Shown here in pieces: positions 9,332-18,708 of a stretch of DNA of 64,000 bases (the stretch's first letter is position 1; every line of letters begins with the position of its first letter). The position numbers were made by a program, and so were the translations under genes. The notes under the pieces were generated by a model, which saw only the letters and a program-made list of their open reading frames with translations, was not told the DNA's origin and made no database searches. Source of the stretch: Cellulosilyticum sp. I15G10I2 (GTDB lineage: Bacteria > Bacillota > Clostridia > Lachnospirales > Cellulosilyticaceae); NCBI RefSeq assembly GCF_900095725.1, contig NZ_FMMP01000006.1, positions 1,178,001 through 1,242,000 of the forward strand. The letters are read 5' to 3'.

Positions 9332-10183
9332 TCACATACTTTCTTCTACAGCTATTGTTAATTTTTTAGGATTAAGCGCTCTTGCTGTTACTCCCCCTAT
9401 GACAATCACCCCTCCAATAACTGCATAAAGAGAAGGAACTTCCTTTTGAAGCAGCATAACCCATATAGGATTTAAAAGAGGTTCAATAATAGGTATAAGT
9501 ACTGCTTCTAGTGCACTTACGTGCTTAATAGCTTTACTATAAAGAATATAAGATAAGCCCAATTGAAATACACCTAACAATAAAATCCCTATTACGCTCT
9601 CTGTTGTGAATGTAAGTTGACCCATAAAGGGTAAAGTAACGATACAAGTTACGATATTGCCCCAAAAAATACTTTGCACCGGATCATTATCCCTTTCCAT
9701 GCGCATGAAAACACTCATCACACCAAAACTAACTCCTGATAAAAGGGCCAATACATCTCCAAGTATATTGCCAACTTTAAGACTATCAATAAAAAATAGT
9801 ATCATTCCGGCAAAAATAATGCCTATACAAACTACATCTTTTTTATAAACCCGCTCCTTTAATAATCCTATCCCTAATAAAGCTGTATAAATCGGTGCGG
9901 TATACTGCAGCAAAATAGCATTGGCTGCGGTTGTCATTTTAGTTGCCATCACAAAAAGAAGCACAGTTGCGGCATAAGATATAACTGCCCCAAGCCTGGC
10001 CCACGTAAACTTAAAACTCGGTTTTCCCATAAAAATCAAAATAACAATTGCCGCAATGATACTCCGCATTCCAGCAACTGTAACGCCACTCCACTGAACG
10101 CCCTTGATAAGCACCCCTCCTAGACTCCACAAAATCGCAGTTCCTATCAGCAGTAAAATTCCTTTTTGCCTATTATGATTCAT
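9332..10183 (-). CDS. EamA/DMT family transporter
   Basis: A 283-residue membrane protein with about ten hydrophobic helices in two homologous halves, typical of drug/metabolite exporters (EamA). It begins with GILLLIGTAILWSLGGVLIK, characteristic of the first EamA repeat; the second repeat begins near VLALLSGVSFGVMSVFMR. The start at 10183 is chosen because GGAGGCATT precedes it; an upstream extension to 10258 has no such site. Substrate is not predictable. It lies upstream of the CorA-like gene on the same strand, separated by the hairpin at 9274-9310. Confidence 0.9.
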   Translation of the reverse strand: MNHNRQKGILLLIGTAILWSLGGVLIKGVQWSGVTVAGMRSIIAAIVILIFMGKPSFKFTWARLGAVISYAATVLLFVMATKMTTAANAILLQYTAPIYTALLGIGLLKERVYKKDVVCIGIIFAGMILFFIDSLKVGNILGDVLALLSGVSFGVMSVFMRMERDNDPVQSIFWGNIVTCIVTLPFMGQLTFTTESVIGILLLGVFQLGLSYILYSKAIKHVSALEAVLIPIIEPLLNPIWVMLLQKEVPSLYAVIGGVIVIGGVTARALNPKKLTIAVEESM

Positions 10184-10330
10184 AATGCCTCCAATAAGTA
10201 TGTACTTTTTAGTCCTATACAATATATTCATTATAAGGATAGTTGATACCATTTTCAATATTAAATCCCTGCTTGCTAGTTATTTAAGTTGTTTATCACT
10301 GATACACCCTATGCCAAACGCTCCTATTCC

Positions 10331-10422
10331 TTATTTATTACTATAATGTTATTTCTCAAAATAATTTCACATTAAATAATATCATTAATAAGTTAAATTA
10401 TAAAATGTGAAATCTATATAAA
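10331..10422 (+). repeat. Copy 1 of a 92-base dispersed repeat with inverted arms
   Basis: It matches minus-strand 33984-33893 at 74 of 92 positions with no gap (hand alignment). It contains ATTTCACATT (10364-10373) and its perfect inverse AATGTGAAAT (10404-10413), separated by 30 bases. Upstream, 10184-10330 shows no gene or other element that I recognise. The hairpin at 10426-10470 follows. Confidence 0.75.
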
Positions 10423-10425
10423 GTG

Positions 10426-10470
10426 AAAAAAGGTGGTATAAGTATGCAATACTTATATCACCCTTTTCTT
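10426..10470. terminator. Bidirectional terminator-like hairpin
   Basis: A 14-bp stem, GGTGGTATAAGTAT/ATACTTATATCACC with one G-U pair and the loop GCA. On the plus strand CTTTTCTT follows; on the minus strand TTTTTT follows. It can end the asparagine-rich gene on the minus strand, and any plus-strand RNA containing repeat copy 1. Confidence 0.75.
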
Positions 10471-10509
10471 ATTGATTATCTATAACCTTTTTAATGAGTA
10501 TAGATAGGA

Positions 10510-10641
10510 TTAGCAGTTTGTATTATTGTTTGTATTGTTGTTCATTTTATTGTTTGCTTTATTGTTTGTGTTATTGTTTGTGTTATTATTTGTGTTATTG
10601 TTTGCATTATTATTTGCATTGTTATTTGAATTTTTAGCCAT
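10510..10641 (-). CDS. Asparagine-rich tetrapeptide-repeat small protein, 43 residues
   Basis: Not recognised as a known family. The frame begins MAKNSNNN, continues as tetrads of NNNA or NNNT, with an NNKANNKM interruption in the middle, and ends NNNTNC; 27 of 43 residues are Asn. The start ATG follows GGAGGATTAATC, a near-ideal ribosome binding site, and a strong terminator lies 40 bases past the stop, so it has the layout of a real monocistronic gene. No membrane segment; only two acidic-free basic clusters and a single terminal Cys. Such proteins occur in spore coats and surfaces of some Firmicutes, but a role here is not established. The alternative is simple low-complexity DNA. Confidence 0.7.
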   Translation of the reverse strand: MAKNSNNNANNNANNNTNNNTNNNTNNKANNKMNNNTNNNTNC

Positions 10642-10749
10642 GATTAATCCTCCTTTCAATTATCCAAGTTAGTAATTTGCATAACTCAATTACAAGGATA
10701 GTATTAGCAGCTTAATCATTTTTATACATATATTTTTCAAATTAATAAT

Positions 10750-11550
10750 TTAAACAGTGTGTATTTCAGAAACATTATCCCTTTTAGCGACACTTATTTT
10801 TATGTCTTTATCAATAACAATGTTTTTTTCTTCTAATGCCATCTTAGCCGTTAAAAAAGCGAGATCTGGGACATTATTATCTTTACTTAAATGTCCAAGT
10901 ATTGCCCACTTCATATCTTTATGATAAATATCAGTCAAAACCTCAGCTGCCGCTTCATTATTTAAATGTCCTACATTACTTAAAATACGTTTTTTAAGAT
11001 AGAATGGATACGTACCAGCCTCTAACATATTAATATCATGATTAAATTCTAGAAGTATGCCGTGAGATCCTTTAAGATGATCTTTAATCCGCTCATCTAC
11101 AATGCCGATATCTGTTGCAATTGTAATTTTTTTATTGTCGTATAAAAATGCATAACCTACTGGATCTACAGCATCATGATAAATACCATAAGGAAATACA
11201 CTTAGGTCCTCTACCTCAAAATATTCCTCTTTAGAAATAAATCTAATATTATGCGCTTTAACATTTCCTATCATTTGATCTCCAATGATTTTATCCCATG
11301 CTTTATGTGTGGCATAGATAGGCGTATCGTACTTTCTGCTAAAAATACCTACGCCTTTAATATGATCAATATGCTCATGTGTAATAAAAACACCCTGTAT
11401 ATCATAAGGATTAACACCAAGTTCAGCAAGTCCAAGAACTGCCTTCTTGCCACTAATGCCAACATCTATTAAAAACATCTTGCTTCCCGCCTGTAAAAAG
11501 GTACAATTGCCGCTGCTTCCACTCGCAATAGTACATAACTTAAAATCCAT
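10750..11550 (-). CDS. MBL-fold metallo-hydrolase, WalJ/YycJ-like
   Basis: A 266-residue metallo-beta-lactamase-fold protein. ITHEHIDHIKG is the HxHxDH metal motif near residue 58; further ligands are likely in ATDIG and in ILGHLSKDNN near the C-terminus. The N-terminus LCTIASGSSGNCTFL is typical of the YycJ/WalJ family, which in Bacillus belongs to the walRK region and is linked to wall and replication control, probably as a nuclease-type hydrolase. Here it stands alone, without walRK neighbours. The start at 11550 is favoured over 11568 because GGAGGAAGCTGACT precedes it. Confidence 0.9.
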   Translation of the reverse strand: MDFKLCTIASGSSGNCTFLQAGSKMFLIDVGISGKKAVLGLAELGVNPYDIQGVFITHEHIDHIKGVGIFSRKYDTPIYATHKAWDKIIGDQMIGNVKAHNIRFISKEEYFEVEDLSVFPYGIYHDAVDPVGYAFLYDNKKITIATDIGIVDERIKDHLKGSHGILLEFNHDINMLEAGTYPFYLKKRILSNVGHLNNEAAAEVLTDIYHKDMKWAILGHLSKDNNVPDLAFLTAKMALEEKNIVIDKDIKISVAKRDNVSEIHTV

Positions 11551-11753
11551 AGTCAGCTTCCTCCACATGTCCTGTCGTTTCTTATTTAATTGCTATTACT
11601 ATAACATATTTAGCTACTTTCGTCCAAATAAATCATTTCTTTAATATTGCTTTTTCATCATAAATATGCAATAATCTTAATAAAATATCATTATTTTACA
11701 TATATTGATTTTTCCACAAATAGAGTATATGTAACAAGGTAGGAGGTACAATT

Positions 11754-13937
11754 TTGAAACTTAATTACCTGCTTAACAAATCTTTAAAATCTCATTCTGA
11801 GCAAGTTTTTGAAGGGATTTCAAGAGGCAGAAAAAAAGCATTAGACACTTGGTTTAAAGACACTTGGGTAGCTTTGGAGCTTACACGAGATACGATTTTA
11901 GCTTATTTTAATCAAAATGATCTAAATTACGATGAAATCACTGCAATTCTATTAACTAAAGCTGAACAATTTAAAGATTTTACAGAACTTTTCCTCATTA
12001 ATCAAGAAGGTAAAGTTTATGCCTCTACTTATCAAAAAAATATTGGTACATATATGAATACTCTCCCCAATTATATCAGCGGTATAGCCCATAAACCACT
12101 TATGTATGGCCCTTATATTGATGAATGTACGCTTAAAATCGGGAAATTTAATTCTACTTTTTCAGATGAAGTTACACTGATGTTCTCATTACCTTTTAAA
12201 AATGATAATACTGGCAGAACCTCTATACTGTGTGGCAGAATTCCTAATGATGTAATGAGCGATATTATTCAAGATGAGGATACCCATATCTATAAGGATT
12301 CAGGGGACAACTACTTGTTTATGGTAAAATCTAATAGAGGTATTGCGCCTGGAACCGCTATTTCAAGAAGCCGCTTTGAAGATAATACTTTTACTTTAGG
12401 AGAAAATTTAAAACAAGGTATCAAAACAAAGCGCTGGGGTGTCATTCAAATTAAGAAGCATACTGAATTTGAAATAATATTTAATGACCCAGCTACTGGT
12501 GGACTTCATCCCGGTGTTAATAATACTATTAAAAATGGTGAAAACTTAGATTGCTGGCCGGGATACCCCGACTACAGACATATTCCAGTCGGCGGAAAAG
12601 GTATTCTTATTACGCCACCCCACTCTGAAGAAATATGGGGCATGATGTGTGAGGGCGATATCGCTGAAATCTACAATTTTTCGAGTTTAAGTTTAAAAAT
12701 CCCTGTTATAAGCGGCTTAACTAGCGGCATTTTACTCTTTGGAAACTATTTATTTTCCTATTTTAATAATGATTTTGAACTTGCAAGATTAGGTCTTATC
12801 TGGCTGTTAATGATACTAACAACTTCCTATATTGTTAAAAAGTTAGTTACTTCACCGTTAAATAAAACCATTACTATCTTACAGCAAATCGCAGAAGGTG
12901 AGGGTGATCTCACGATAAGAGTCGATAAAGCTTCAAAAGATGAAATCGGTGAGCTTTCCAGATGGTTTAATAAATTTATCAATAATCAAATGAGCTTAAT
13001 TAAGCGCATCGGAAGTGCTTCAACAGAGGCAAAAAACTCTGCCAAGGGTCTTTCTACAATGACTGAAAGTGTAAAAGAAAACACAAATGTTATTGAAACA
13101 TCTGTATCTTATTTTATTAAGAACTTTGAGAAACAAAATAAAATATTTCAGACTGCAGAGGAAAAATTTAGCCTTATCTCCAACTCCATTAAAGATGTCA
13201 AAGAACTCATAAATGATGTTAATACTAAAACGCAGAATACTAATGAACATGCGCTTGCCAATACTGAATCTTCAAAAAAAGTTCTTGCTACTGTTAACGA
13301 ACTAGAAGCCACTATGCATGATACACTCCAAAGTATTATTGTACTTCAAAAATATTCAGAAGAAATTAGCCAAGTTACAAATTTAATTAGTTCCATTAGC
13401 AAACAAACAAAGTTGCTTGCTCTTAATGCCTCAATTGAATCAGCTCGTGCTGGAGAGGCAGGCCGTGGTTTCGCAGTTGTAGCAAGTGAAATTTCAAAAC
13501 TCGCAGTTGAATCCAGTGAGGCTACAGAATCTATCTCTAACCTTATTTCTTCAGTTCAAAGTGAAACTCAAAATACAATCCAAAATGTTGAAAACATCGG
13601 CCTTAAGGTAGAGGAAGAAAGTACCATTGTGAAATCTTCAATCGCTACTTTTAACAAAATCCAAGAGGATATTTCAAGTGTAACCGGCAATGTACAGTCA
13701 ATTTCCGACTTAATTAAAATTCAGGCAGATGAAATCAATGAAATTTCCTTAAATATTCAAGAAACTGCGGCTATTCTAGATAAAAACACATTGAAGAGTG
13801 CAAACAGAAGTGAAACAGCTTTAGAGTTGGTACAATCAATACTCACCCAAACCTCTCAGGTAGAACAAGTTTCCAAAGTACTCTCACACTCATCTGAAAA
13901 TCTTAATGATACTGTAACTGCTTTTAAATGCAAATAA
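11754..13937 (+). CDS. Methyl-accepting chemotaxis protein with an atypical N-terminal sensor
   Basis: A 727-residue chemoreceptor starting at TTG after AGGAGG (spacing 7). Residues 1-310 form a soluble, Cache-like sensory region ([13 protein letters not shown] resembles a PAS/Cache strand) with no membrane helix before it. Two hydrophobic helices follow close together (about 315-337 and 343-365), then a HAMP domain (about 362-415, with [18 protein letters not shown]), and a long coiled-coil signalling domain with the conserved hairpin tip [20 protein letters not shown] near residue 565. There is no CheB/CheR-docking pentapeptide at the C-terminus. The usual receptor has one helix on each side of its sensor, so this topology is unusual and could place the sensor in the cytoplasm. 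Confidence 0.92.
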   Translation: MKLNYLLNKSLKSHSEQVFEGISRGRKKALDTWFKDTWVALELTRDTILAYFNQNDLNYDEITAILLTKAEQFKDFTELFLINQEGKVYASTYQKNIGTYMNTLPNYISGIAHKPLMYGPYIDECTLKIGKFNSTFSDEVTLMFSLPFKNDNTGRTSILCGRIPNDVMSDIIQDEDTHIYKDSGDNYLFMVKSNRGIAPGTAISRSRFEDNTFTLGENLKQGIKTKRWGVIQIKKHTEFEIIFNDPATGGLHPGVNNTIKNGENLDCWPGYPDYRHIPVGGKGILITPPHSEEIWGMMCEGDIAEIYNFSSLSLKIPVISGLTSGILLFGNYLFSYFNNDFELARLGLIWLLMILTTSYIVKKLVTSPLNKTITILQQIAEGEGDLTIRVDKASKDEIGELSRWFNKFINNQMSLIKRIGSASTEAKNSAKGLSTMTESVKENTNVIETSVSYFIKNFEKQNKIFQTAEEKFSLISNSIKDVKELINDVNTKTQNTNEHALANTESSKKVLATVNELEATMHDTLQSIIVLQKYSEEISQVTNLISSISKQTKLLALNASIESARAGEAGRGFAVVASEISKLAVESSEATESISNLISSVQSETQNTIQNVENIGLKVEEESTIVKSSIATFNKIQEDISSVTGNVQSISDLIKIQADEINEISLNIQETAAILDKNTLKSANRSETALELVQSILTQTSQVEQVSKVLSHSSENLNDTVTAFKCK

Positions 13938-13977
13938 TTAAAATGACAGGACTTAGCTAAGTCCTGTCATTTTAATT
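13936..13977. terminator. Perfect 21-bp inverted repeat, bidirectional terminator
   Basis: Both arms are perfectly complementary with no loop bases, centred at 13956/13957, and the distal arm ends in TTTTAATT on either strand. It separates the convergent chemoreceptor and spoVR genes and overlaps the chemoreceptor stop codon. Confidence 0.85.
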
Positions 13978-13979
13978 AT

Positions 13980-15266
13980 TTATGCATTTTCAATGGATAC
14001 CTTTTTATTTTCATTACATATAATCTGCCTAGGCACTTGAGATAAGTTTGTGTTTAAAATAACTTTTCCCCCCCAAAGGGTTTGAATGTACTTAAGCGTT
14101 TCTGTTGCATAAGATAAATTAAGTTCTCTTTCATCATACACATGGGTGAGAATTAAACAATTTTCACTTTTCCTTATGTCTTTTACTTGTATCGACGGTA
14201 TGCCTCCTATCCCAATAGTCTCCGCTAAAGTATTTCTGATCTTTTTCCAACCTAAATCATCGGATACTTCTGAAACGATATAATACCTTTCTTCTTCTTC
14301 AAATTCACACAGATTGCTTTCCGCAGCTAATTCATAAGTTAAATAGCTTCTGATAAATGAGGCATCTCTTTCCGTTGCGCGTATAGCCGCTAATTTTTCA
14401 AAATTTCCTTCATATTTATTATACAGACTCTGCCATATTTTAAATCCCAAAAAGTATGGATTCAAACTTCCTGGTCTTTGGCAAATAACGTTGTTATGCA
14501 CTTTATAAAACTCTATTTGCATCCCTTTACTTAGACTTAGTTCATTAAGTATGTTATAATGCCAAAAAGTTGCCCATCCTTCATTCATAACTTTAGTTTC
14601 AATTTGAGGTAAAAAATAACGGCTTTCTTCCATAACAATACTCATAATATCTTTTTGCCAGTCCTCTAAGCGGCCATATCTCATTAGGAAATCCAGTACG
14701 TTTTCATAAGGATACTCTATTTTAGGATAAAAATCATAATCATAATTGACCTTGCAAAAAGCGCCGCAATGATATTTAATCGAATGGGCAGCATCTAATA
14801 CTTTTTCTACCTCATTGTAACCTATACTTGGATCTTTGATGTATGTTCTTATTCTTGCTGCATGGTTTTTAAACTTTTCGAGTGTTAATTTTGCATTGGT
14901 ATACTCTTTAAAAAGCCTATTATTTTTAAAAAAATCATTATGTCCATAAACGTGTGCTATTGTTAAAACTTGTAAGAGTAAGGTATTGTCTTTCATGAGA
15001 TAAGCTATACACGGATCTGAGTTAATGACCATTTCATAAGGTAACCCCGCTAAGTTATACTTATAAGCCATCTTTAGCTTTTCATAATTCTTGCCATAGC
15101 TCCAGTGGGGATAATGGGCCGGCATCCCTACATATGCTTCATAACATAACATGTCTTCAAAACTTATTATTTCGAATTCCTGCGGGTAATAACTAAGACC
15201 TATGTGTCTTGCAATCTCTTCGATTCTTTCATTATATTGTTCTAAATCCTTTAGAGTATAATTCAT
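13980..15266 (-). CDS. spoVR: SpoVR family protein
   Basis: A 428-residue SpoVR/YcgB family protein. In Bacillus subtilis SpoVR is needed for normal spore cortex formation; its biochemical activity is unknown. Family features include FEIISFEDMLCYEAYVGMPA, HWSYGKNYEKLK near residue 75, and MNEGWATFWHYNIL near residue 230. It overlaps the upstream yhbH gene by four bases, so it is translationally coupled as the last gene of the prkA-yhbH-spoVR operon. Confidence 0.95.
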   Translation of the reverse strand: MNYTLKDLEQYNERIEEIARHIGLSYYPQEFEIISFEDMLCYEAYVGMPAHYPHWSYGKNYEKLKMAYKYNLAGLPYEMVINSDPCIAYLMKDNTLLLQVLTIAHVYGHNDFFKNNRLFKEYTNAKLTLEKFKNHAARIRTYIKDPSIGYNEVEKVLDAAHSIKYHCGAFCKVNYDYDFYPKIEYPYENVLDFLMRYGRLEDWQKDIMSIVMEESRYFLPQIETKVMNEGWATFWHYNILNELSLSKGMQIEFYKVHNNVICQRPGSLNPYFLGFKIWQSLYNKYEGNFEKLAAIRATERDASFIRSYLTYELAAESNLCEFEEEERYYIVSEVSDDLGWKKIRNTLAETIGIGGIPSIQVKDIRKSENCLILTHVYDERELNLSYATETLKYIQTLWGGKVILNTNLSQVPRQIICNENKKVSIENA

Positions 15267-16468
15267 GCTTGGTTTTCACCCCCCGAGGTCGAACGCTCTA
15301 CGCTTAGCATATCAACAAATGCAGTCCATACATCTTCTTTTTTTAATATTTTTACAGTTGTGAAGTTAGGTCTATTCACATCTTCATAGTATCTATTCAT
15401 AATAGTACTTGTATAAGTACTTGTTTTTATTTCTCCATAGCCAAATAAGTTGCATACACCACATAGCTTATTAGCAAGTTCTACAGCCTTATCATTGTCT
15501 TCACCCCAGTTATCTCCATCACTGCAGTGAAAAGCATATACATTCCAGTTGCTTGGATGATATCTTTCTTCAATGATATCAAGCGCTTTTTGATAGCCAC
15601 TACTAATATACGTTCCACCGCTTTCTCCGCGATGGAAGAAGTCATTTTCACTAACCTCCTTAGCAACTGTAGTATGTGCAATAAAAACAATCTCTACATG
15701 TATATATTTGATAATTAGAAATTGATAAAGCAGAAAGTAGAAGCTTCTGGCTAAATATTTTTTGGTCTGTCCCATAGAGCCTGAAGTATCCATGATGCAT
15801 AGTACAACCGCATTGGAATCTCTTTTTAACTTGGGTTTTTTATAAAAATATTTAAGGTCCTCTTGATGAAAAGGATTTCTATCTTCTTGCAAAATCTCTT
15901 TACTTTTTAGATTTGAATAGGTTGTATCTATTATATGTTGCTGTCTTTTTTGACGTTTTATTTTTTCCATTACAGTGTGTTTCTTAGACAATCTGCATCT
16001 TGATCCTTTATCTCTTACCCCTGATCTTTTTGAACCATACTGCGTCTCTATTTCATTAAATTTTTTATGTTGTAAGTAGGGCAGATTGAGGTCTTCAAAT
16101 AGAAAATGAATGGCGTCTTCTATAGTAATTTCTGTTTCATAAATATCTTCGCCTTCCTCATTACCTGCACCATCCCCACTGCCCCCTTTTCCATAATCTC
16201 CTTTTGATATTTTTTTGCCTTTTTCTTCTTCACCACTGCCTGCTACAACTGCCTTTTGGTTTTTACCATATTTAAAATAATACTCTTTGAGCCCTTTTAT
16301 TGGGATTTTAATTTTTTTATTTTTGCTTTTGCCAATAATGCTCTCTTCTGAAATAATGCTACCTATATTATCTTTAATACTCTTTTCTACAAGCTCTTTG
16401 TGCCTTCTTCTATCTTCAACACTGCGATCTCTGCTATTAGGTTGAAATTCTTTAAATATTGTACCCAT
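15263..16468 (-). CDS. yhbH: YhbH/YeaH family protein (DUF444, von Willebrand A-like)
   Basis: A 401-residue protein of the DUF444 family, whose members are encoded with PrkA and SpoVR. The C-terminal half is von Willebrand factor A-like, with the metal-adhesion motif DTSGSMG near residue 230, and GGTYISSGYQKALDII. The N-terminus is charged (QPNSRDRSVEDRRRHKELVE), followed by a glycine/glutamate-rich linker and the family's conserved RSGVRDKGSRCRLSKKHT. It is needed for sporulation in Bacillus. It lies 10 bases downstream of prkA and overlaps spoVR. Confidence 0.95.
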   Translation of the reverse strand: MGTIFKEFQPNSRDRSVEDRRRHKELVEKSIKDNIGSIISEESIIGKSKNKKIKIPIKGLKEYYFKYGKNQKAVVAGSGEEEKGKKISKGDYGKGGSGDGAGNEEGEDIYETEITIEDAIHFLFEDLNLPYLQHKKFNEIETQYGSKRSGVRDKGSRCRLSKKHTVMEKIKRQKRQQHIIDTTYSNLKSKEILQEDRNPFHQEDLKYFYKKPKLKRDSNAVVLCIMDTSGSMGQTKKYLARSFYFLLYQFLIIKYIHVEIVFIAHTTVAKEVSENDFFHRGESGGTYISSGYQKALDIIEERYHPSNWNVYAFHCSDGDNWGEDNDKAVELANKLCGVCNLFGYGEIKTSTYTSTIMNRYYEDVNRPNFTTVKILKKEDVWTAFVDMLSVERSTSGGENQA

Positions 16469-16478
16469 AAAGTTGCAC

Positions 16479-18401
16479 CTAATCTTTCCATAAGTTATTA
16501 GCAGCGTATTTTAAGATAACATTACAGCAGTGATCACAGTATCCATTGTTTTTCATTTCATCAACCATCGCATCGTATTTACTACTTTGTTCATTATTAC
16601 GGACTTTACTTTGTGTAATAATTCTTGAGAGTTCTCTTACAGAAGAAGTTAGTTTTTTCTCAATAGCTTCTTTAAGAGGTTCATAACAATTATACTCAAC
16701 CTTTCCGCCATTTCTAATAATAGAAAACATATAAGACGTCACATCCTGCCTAAAACCTTTAGCACCTGCTTGCGTTATCCCTAATTGTTCTTCAATAGAA
16801 CGCATAAATTCTTCATCTGGGTTTAAATCTTCTCCAGTATTGACATCTTTAATTTTTGTTTTATTCGCATACGCTTCAGCATGATCTAGATAATTGTTAA
16901 ATAAATCTTCTGCTTGTTCTTTATAGCCATGAATAAAAGCTTTAGTCACTTCTTTTTCTAACATCTTGTGATATTCCTTTTTGATAGTGTCTTGTAAAAA
17001 AGCTAAATACTTCTTCTTAATTTCATCTGAAATAGTCATTTCTTTAATTTCTTTTGTAAGTACATCCATAAGTCCTATAGGGTTAATACAATCATGTTCT
17101 GATTCTGAAAGAGCCGTGTCAATTGCTTTTGATATAAAACGGGTAGATAAACCTGTCATGCCCTCTCTTTCTGCTTCCTCCTTAAGCTCAAAAATATCAA
17201 TGCGCTTGGTGGTACCTTTCTCAATAATCTCCTCACCATTATAGATCTTAAGTTTAGTGAGAGGATCGACCTTAGTGGATGGTGAAAGTCTTGATAAAAT
17301 GGCAAACATTGATGCTATTTCTAAAGTATGTGGTGCCATATGAGATTTAAACTTAGAACTTCTTAACATTTTTTCATAGATTTTTATTTCTTCACTAAGT
17401 TCCAAGCAATAAGGCACTTCTACCTTAACAATACGGTCTAATATCGCTTCATTTGTATGGTCAGATTTAAACTTATTCCATTCTGCTTCATTAGAATGTG
17501 CAAGAATGACCCCATCAAAATAAATCATTGCATTCTTTCCTGGAGACGGGATACTCTTTTCTTGGGTTGCCGTGATCATAGTATGTAGATATTCTACATC
17601 GTTTTTAAATACCTCAATAAATTCTACAAGACCTCTGTTGCCTACATTAAAGGCACCATTAAGTGAAAGAACTCTTGGATCATCTTCAGGATAAAGGTCC
17701 ATCTTGGAAATATCTATTGAGCCTATTAAAACAGAAGTATCTTGATTATTAGGATCAACTGGCGGCACTACACCAATACCTTTCCTTGATCTAATTGAAA
17801 AATCAGTTTGAACTACAGGGAATTTCTCATATTCGCCGGAAAACTCATTAATAAGCCTATATTTACACGCTGGACATAAATCGCCTTCTATTTTAACGTC
17901 TAATGCGTCTTCTACTGATTTTCTTAGATGCTTAGGAATAAGATGAAGCGGTTCCTCTCTCATAGGACATCCTTCTAAGGCATAAATGGGGGGGCTATCT
18001 TCAAGAAGTCCTTTAATGGCATCAATAATTGAAGATTTTCCTGCACCTACTGGACCAACTAGGTAAAGCACCTGTCTTGATTCCTCACCTTTCATCGCAG
18101 CTGAATAAAAATACCTCACAATCTTCATCAGTGTATAATCAATGCCATAAAAATTTTGTTTGAAAAAATTATACTTTTTAATAACATCTTTACCGTATAT
18201 TCTCATAAGCCTTGCATCTTCTTCTGTCTTAACCATCTCAACCCCGGATTTAACTAATAAGTGATACATACGCTCATGCGCCAGTTGATATAGCGTACGA
18301 TCTTCTTCAAGAATATTTAAATATTCAAGGAAACTCCCTCGAAATCCGGCTGCCTTTCTTTCTTTTCGATCCTCTAATATTAGTTTGGAAAAATCTAACA
18401 T
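16479..18401 (-). CDS. prkA: PrkA family serine protein kinase / AAA ATPase
   Basis: A 640-residue PrkA (YeaG) protein, normal length for the family. The N-terminal AAA-like domain has the Walker A loop GPVGAGKSSI near residue 117; the C-terminal region resembles the family's kinase-like domain. In Bacillus PrkA supports sporulation; reports differ on whether it acts as a kinase or as an AAA+ protease. CPMREEPLHLIP and CPACKYRL, about 50 residues apart, look like a conserved cysteine pair. AAAGGAG precedes the start. It is the first gene of the prkA-yhbH-spoVR operon; I could not define a sporulation-type promoter with confidence. Confidence 0.95.
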   Translation of the reverse strand: MLDFSKLILEDRKERKAAGFRGSFLEYLNILEEDRTLYQLAHERMYHLLVKSGVEMVKTEEDARLMRIYGKDVIKKYNFFKQNFYGIDYTLMKIVRYFYSAAMKGEESRQVLYLVGPVGAGKSSIIDAIKGLLEDSPPIYALEGCPMREEPLHLIPKHLRKSVEDALDVKIEGDLCPACKYRLINEFSGEYEKFPVVQTDFSIRSRKGIGVVPPVDPNNQDTSVLIGSIDISKMDLYPEDDPRVLSLNGAFNVGNRGLVEFIEVFKNDVEYLHTMITATQEKSIPSPGKNAMIYFDGVILAHSNEAEWNKFKSDHTNEAILDRIVKVEVPYCLELSEEIKIYEKMLRSSKFKSHMAPHTLEIASMFAILSRLSPSTKVDPLTKLKIYNGEEIIEKGTTKRIDIFELKEEAEREGMTGLSTRFISKAIDTALSESEHDCINPIGLMDVLTKEIKEMTISDEIKKKYLAFLQDTIKKEYHKMLEKEVTKAFIHGYKEQAEDLFNNYLDHAEAYANKTKIKDVNTGEDLNPDEEFMRSIEEQLGITQAGAKGFRQDVTSYMFSIIRNGGKVEYNCYEPLKEAIEKKLTSSVRELSRIITQSKVRNNEQSSKYDAMVDEMKNNGYCDHCCNVILKYAANNLWKD

Positions 18402-18557
18402 GTATTTTTCACTCCTTTGCGAAGGATAACTCTCTTTAAAAATATATGGTGACCTTTATGAATACATGATAATTTTTTAGCTTATTTATGTACATTTGCA
18501 TATTAACTCTAAATAAGCACAAAATAATACTATCTTTAAGAAAGAAGGTGAGGAGTA

Positions 18558-18674
18558 ATGCATTTAAATCCATATTATGCCACAATGCTTGATTACTATG
18601 AAGATGAAGATGATATGTGTGATCAGTTAGGCATACGCTTAAGTGACATTTATACCGACGATGACTGGGTTTAA
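18558..18674 (+). CDS. Acidic 38-residue microprotein
   Basis: Unrecognised. The frame starts MHLNPYYATMLDYYEDEDDM and ends DIYTDDDWV, with about eleven Asp/Glu residues and a single Cys. It is supported by an excellent ribosome binding site (GGTGAGGAG) three bases before the ATG and by a strong terminator a few bases after the stop. It lies on the plus strand between the minus-strand prkA operon and the minus-strand lipoprotein gene. A longer minus-strand reading frame across it lacks a ribosome binding site. Function unknown; being so acidic it could bind a basic protein or metal, which is speculation. Confidence 0.7.
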   Translation: MHLNPYYATMLDYYEDEDDMCDQLGIRLSDIYTDDDWV

Positions 18675-18678
18675 AGCA

Positions 18679-18708
18679 AAAAGCAGTAGGGAAGCTCCTA
18701 CTGCTTTT
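18679..18708 (+). terminator. Intrinsic terminator after the acidic microprotein
   Basis: A 14-base stem beginning AAAAGCAGTAGG and closing CCTACTGCTTTT, followed by a short T/A run. It also overlaps the end of the convergent lipoprotein gene and can serve both strands. Confidence 0.8.
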
